From assembly GCA_965371445.1 (NCBI GenBank), contig CBDUYN010000171.1:1-21988 (forward strand): a DNA stretch of 21,988 nucleotides, in the 5' to 3' direction. The notes under the pieces are model-generated. The model searched no databases, was not told the origin of the DNA, and saw only the letters and a program-made list of their open reading frames with translations. This stretch comes from DASWIG01 sp965371445. GTDB taxonomy: Bacteria > Acidobacteriota > Thermoanaerobaculia > Multivoradales > J023. Both the position numbers and the translations under genes were made by a program. Of this stretch, positions 21,870-21,988 are shown piece after piece (within the stretch, counting starts at the first letter, position 1; each line of letters starts with the position of its first letter).

Positions 21870-21889
21870 ACTGTGAAATCCGTCACAGT
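21870..21889. promoter_or_regulatory. CRP/FNR-family binding site candidate
   Basis: ACTGTGA-AATCCG-TCACAGT is a perfect dyad with seven-base arms and a six-base spacer. It matches exactly the TGTGA-N6-TCACA core recognised by CRP in well-studied bacteria. It lies about 28-47 bases downstream of the predicted start from the extended -10 at 21827-21835, a repressing position for that promoter, or it could activate another promoter nearer the edge. Confidence 0.6.
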
Positions 21890-21988
21890 CCCTGTAGGGG
21901 GCCGGAAAGGCGAGGGCGCGCCAAGAGGGGACCCGATCGGCGGGGCTGGCTCTGCTGGCTCTGCCAAAGTGGGTGGGACCTCAAAGGA

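Larger units (their letters stand above)
21640..21988. other. Non-coding, signal-rich right-edge region
   Basis: About 350 bases without a supported gene. It holds hairpin CCCCGC-N5-GCGGGG (21673-21689), a composite stem-loop at 21752-21796, an extended -10 on the + strand at 21827-21835, a CRP-type dyad at 21870-21889, and a nine-base tandem duplication of CTGGCTCTG at 21946-21963. The window ends in AAAGGA, which may be the ribosome binding site of a + strand gene starting just beyond the edge. The nearest ATG-initiated + strand frame after the promoter (21844) encodes only ten residues. Confidence 0.6.

Overview
The window is strongly GC-rich, gene-dense DNA in which most codons end in G or C. 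Several features together suggest a member of the Acidobacteriota, possibly near Thermoanaerobaculia: a membrane Ser/Thr kinase fused to a TolB/PD40 beta-propeller, lipoprotein members of the sulfatase superfamily ending in an LRxLGYL tail, a DUF4388 protein and a DUF58/DUF4129 pair. This placement is inference from gene content; there is no rRNA or other phylogenetic marker here. I saw no tRNA, rRNA, CRISPR array, insertion sequence or phage gene.

Left block (183-5937, + strand): a compact operon of a sodium:solute symporter, a PknB-type kinase with a propeller sensor, and a TetA-like MFS exporter. The last two share a GTGA stop/start overlap. A strong intrinsic terminator at 6015-6044 closes the operon and touches the stop of the convergent gene.

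Second block (6044-10823): a minus-strand pair (sulfatase-superfamily lipoprotein, then a radical SAM protein with SPASM-like C-terminal cysteines) is divergent from a second, shorter sulfatase-superfamily lipoprotein. Both sulfatase-like proteins carry Thr where true sulfatases carry the Cys/Ser that becomes formylglycine. They are more likely phosphatase, phosphodiesterase or transferase-type members of the alkaline-phosphatase superfamily.

Middle block (10832-13367): an FmdB-type zinc-ribbon protein with a low-complexity charged tail, a DUF4388 protein, and a divergent full-length moeA for molybdenum cofactor synthesis. The DUF4388 gene and moeA are separated by a short region with a good extended -10 promoter.

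Right block (21639 down to 13409, all minus strand): a 61-aa small ORF with a near-ideal ribosome binding site, an M28 peptidase, a DUF58 protein, a zinc-finger/DUF4129 membrane protein, a VapBC toxin-antitoxin pair with a candidate operator, an NhaC-type antiporter missing its C-terminal part, LivF, and a PaaK-like ligase. The antiporter truncation abuts livF, and the rest of a liv operon is absent, so a deletion or recombination junction near 15455-15500 is likely. The rightmost 350 bases are non-coding and rich in signals: a composite hairpin, an extended -10 promoter on the + strand, and a perfect CRP-type dyad (TGTGA-N6-TCACA). These probably belong to a gene that begins just beyond the right edge.
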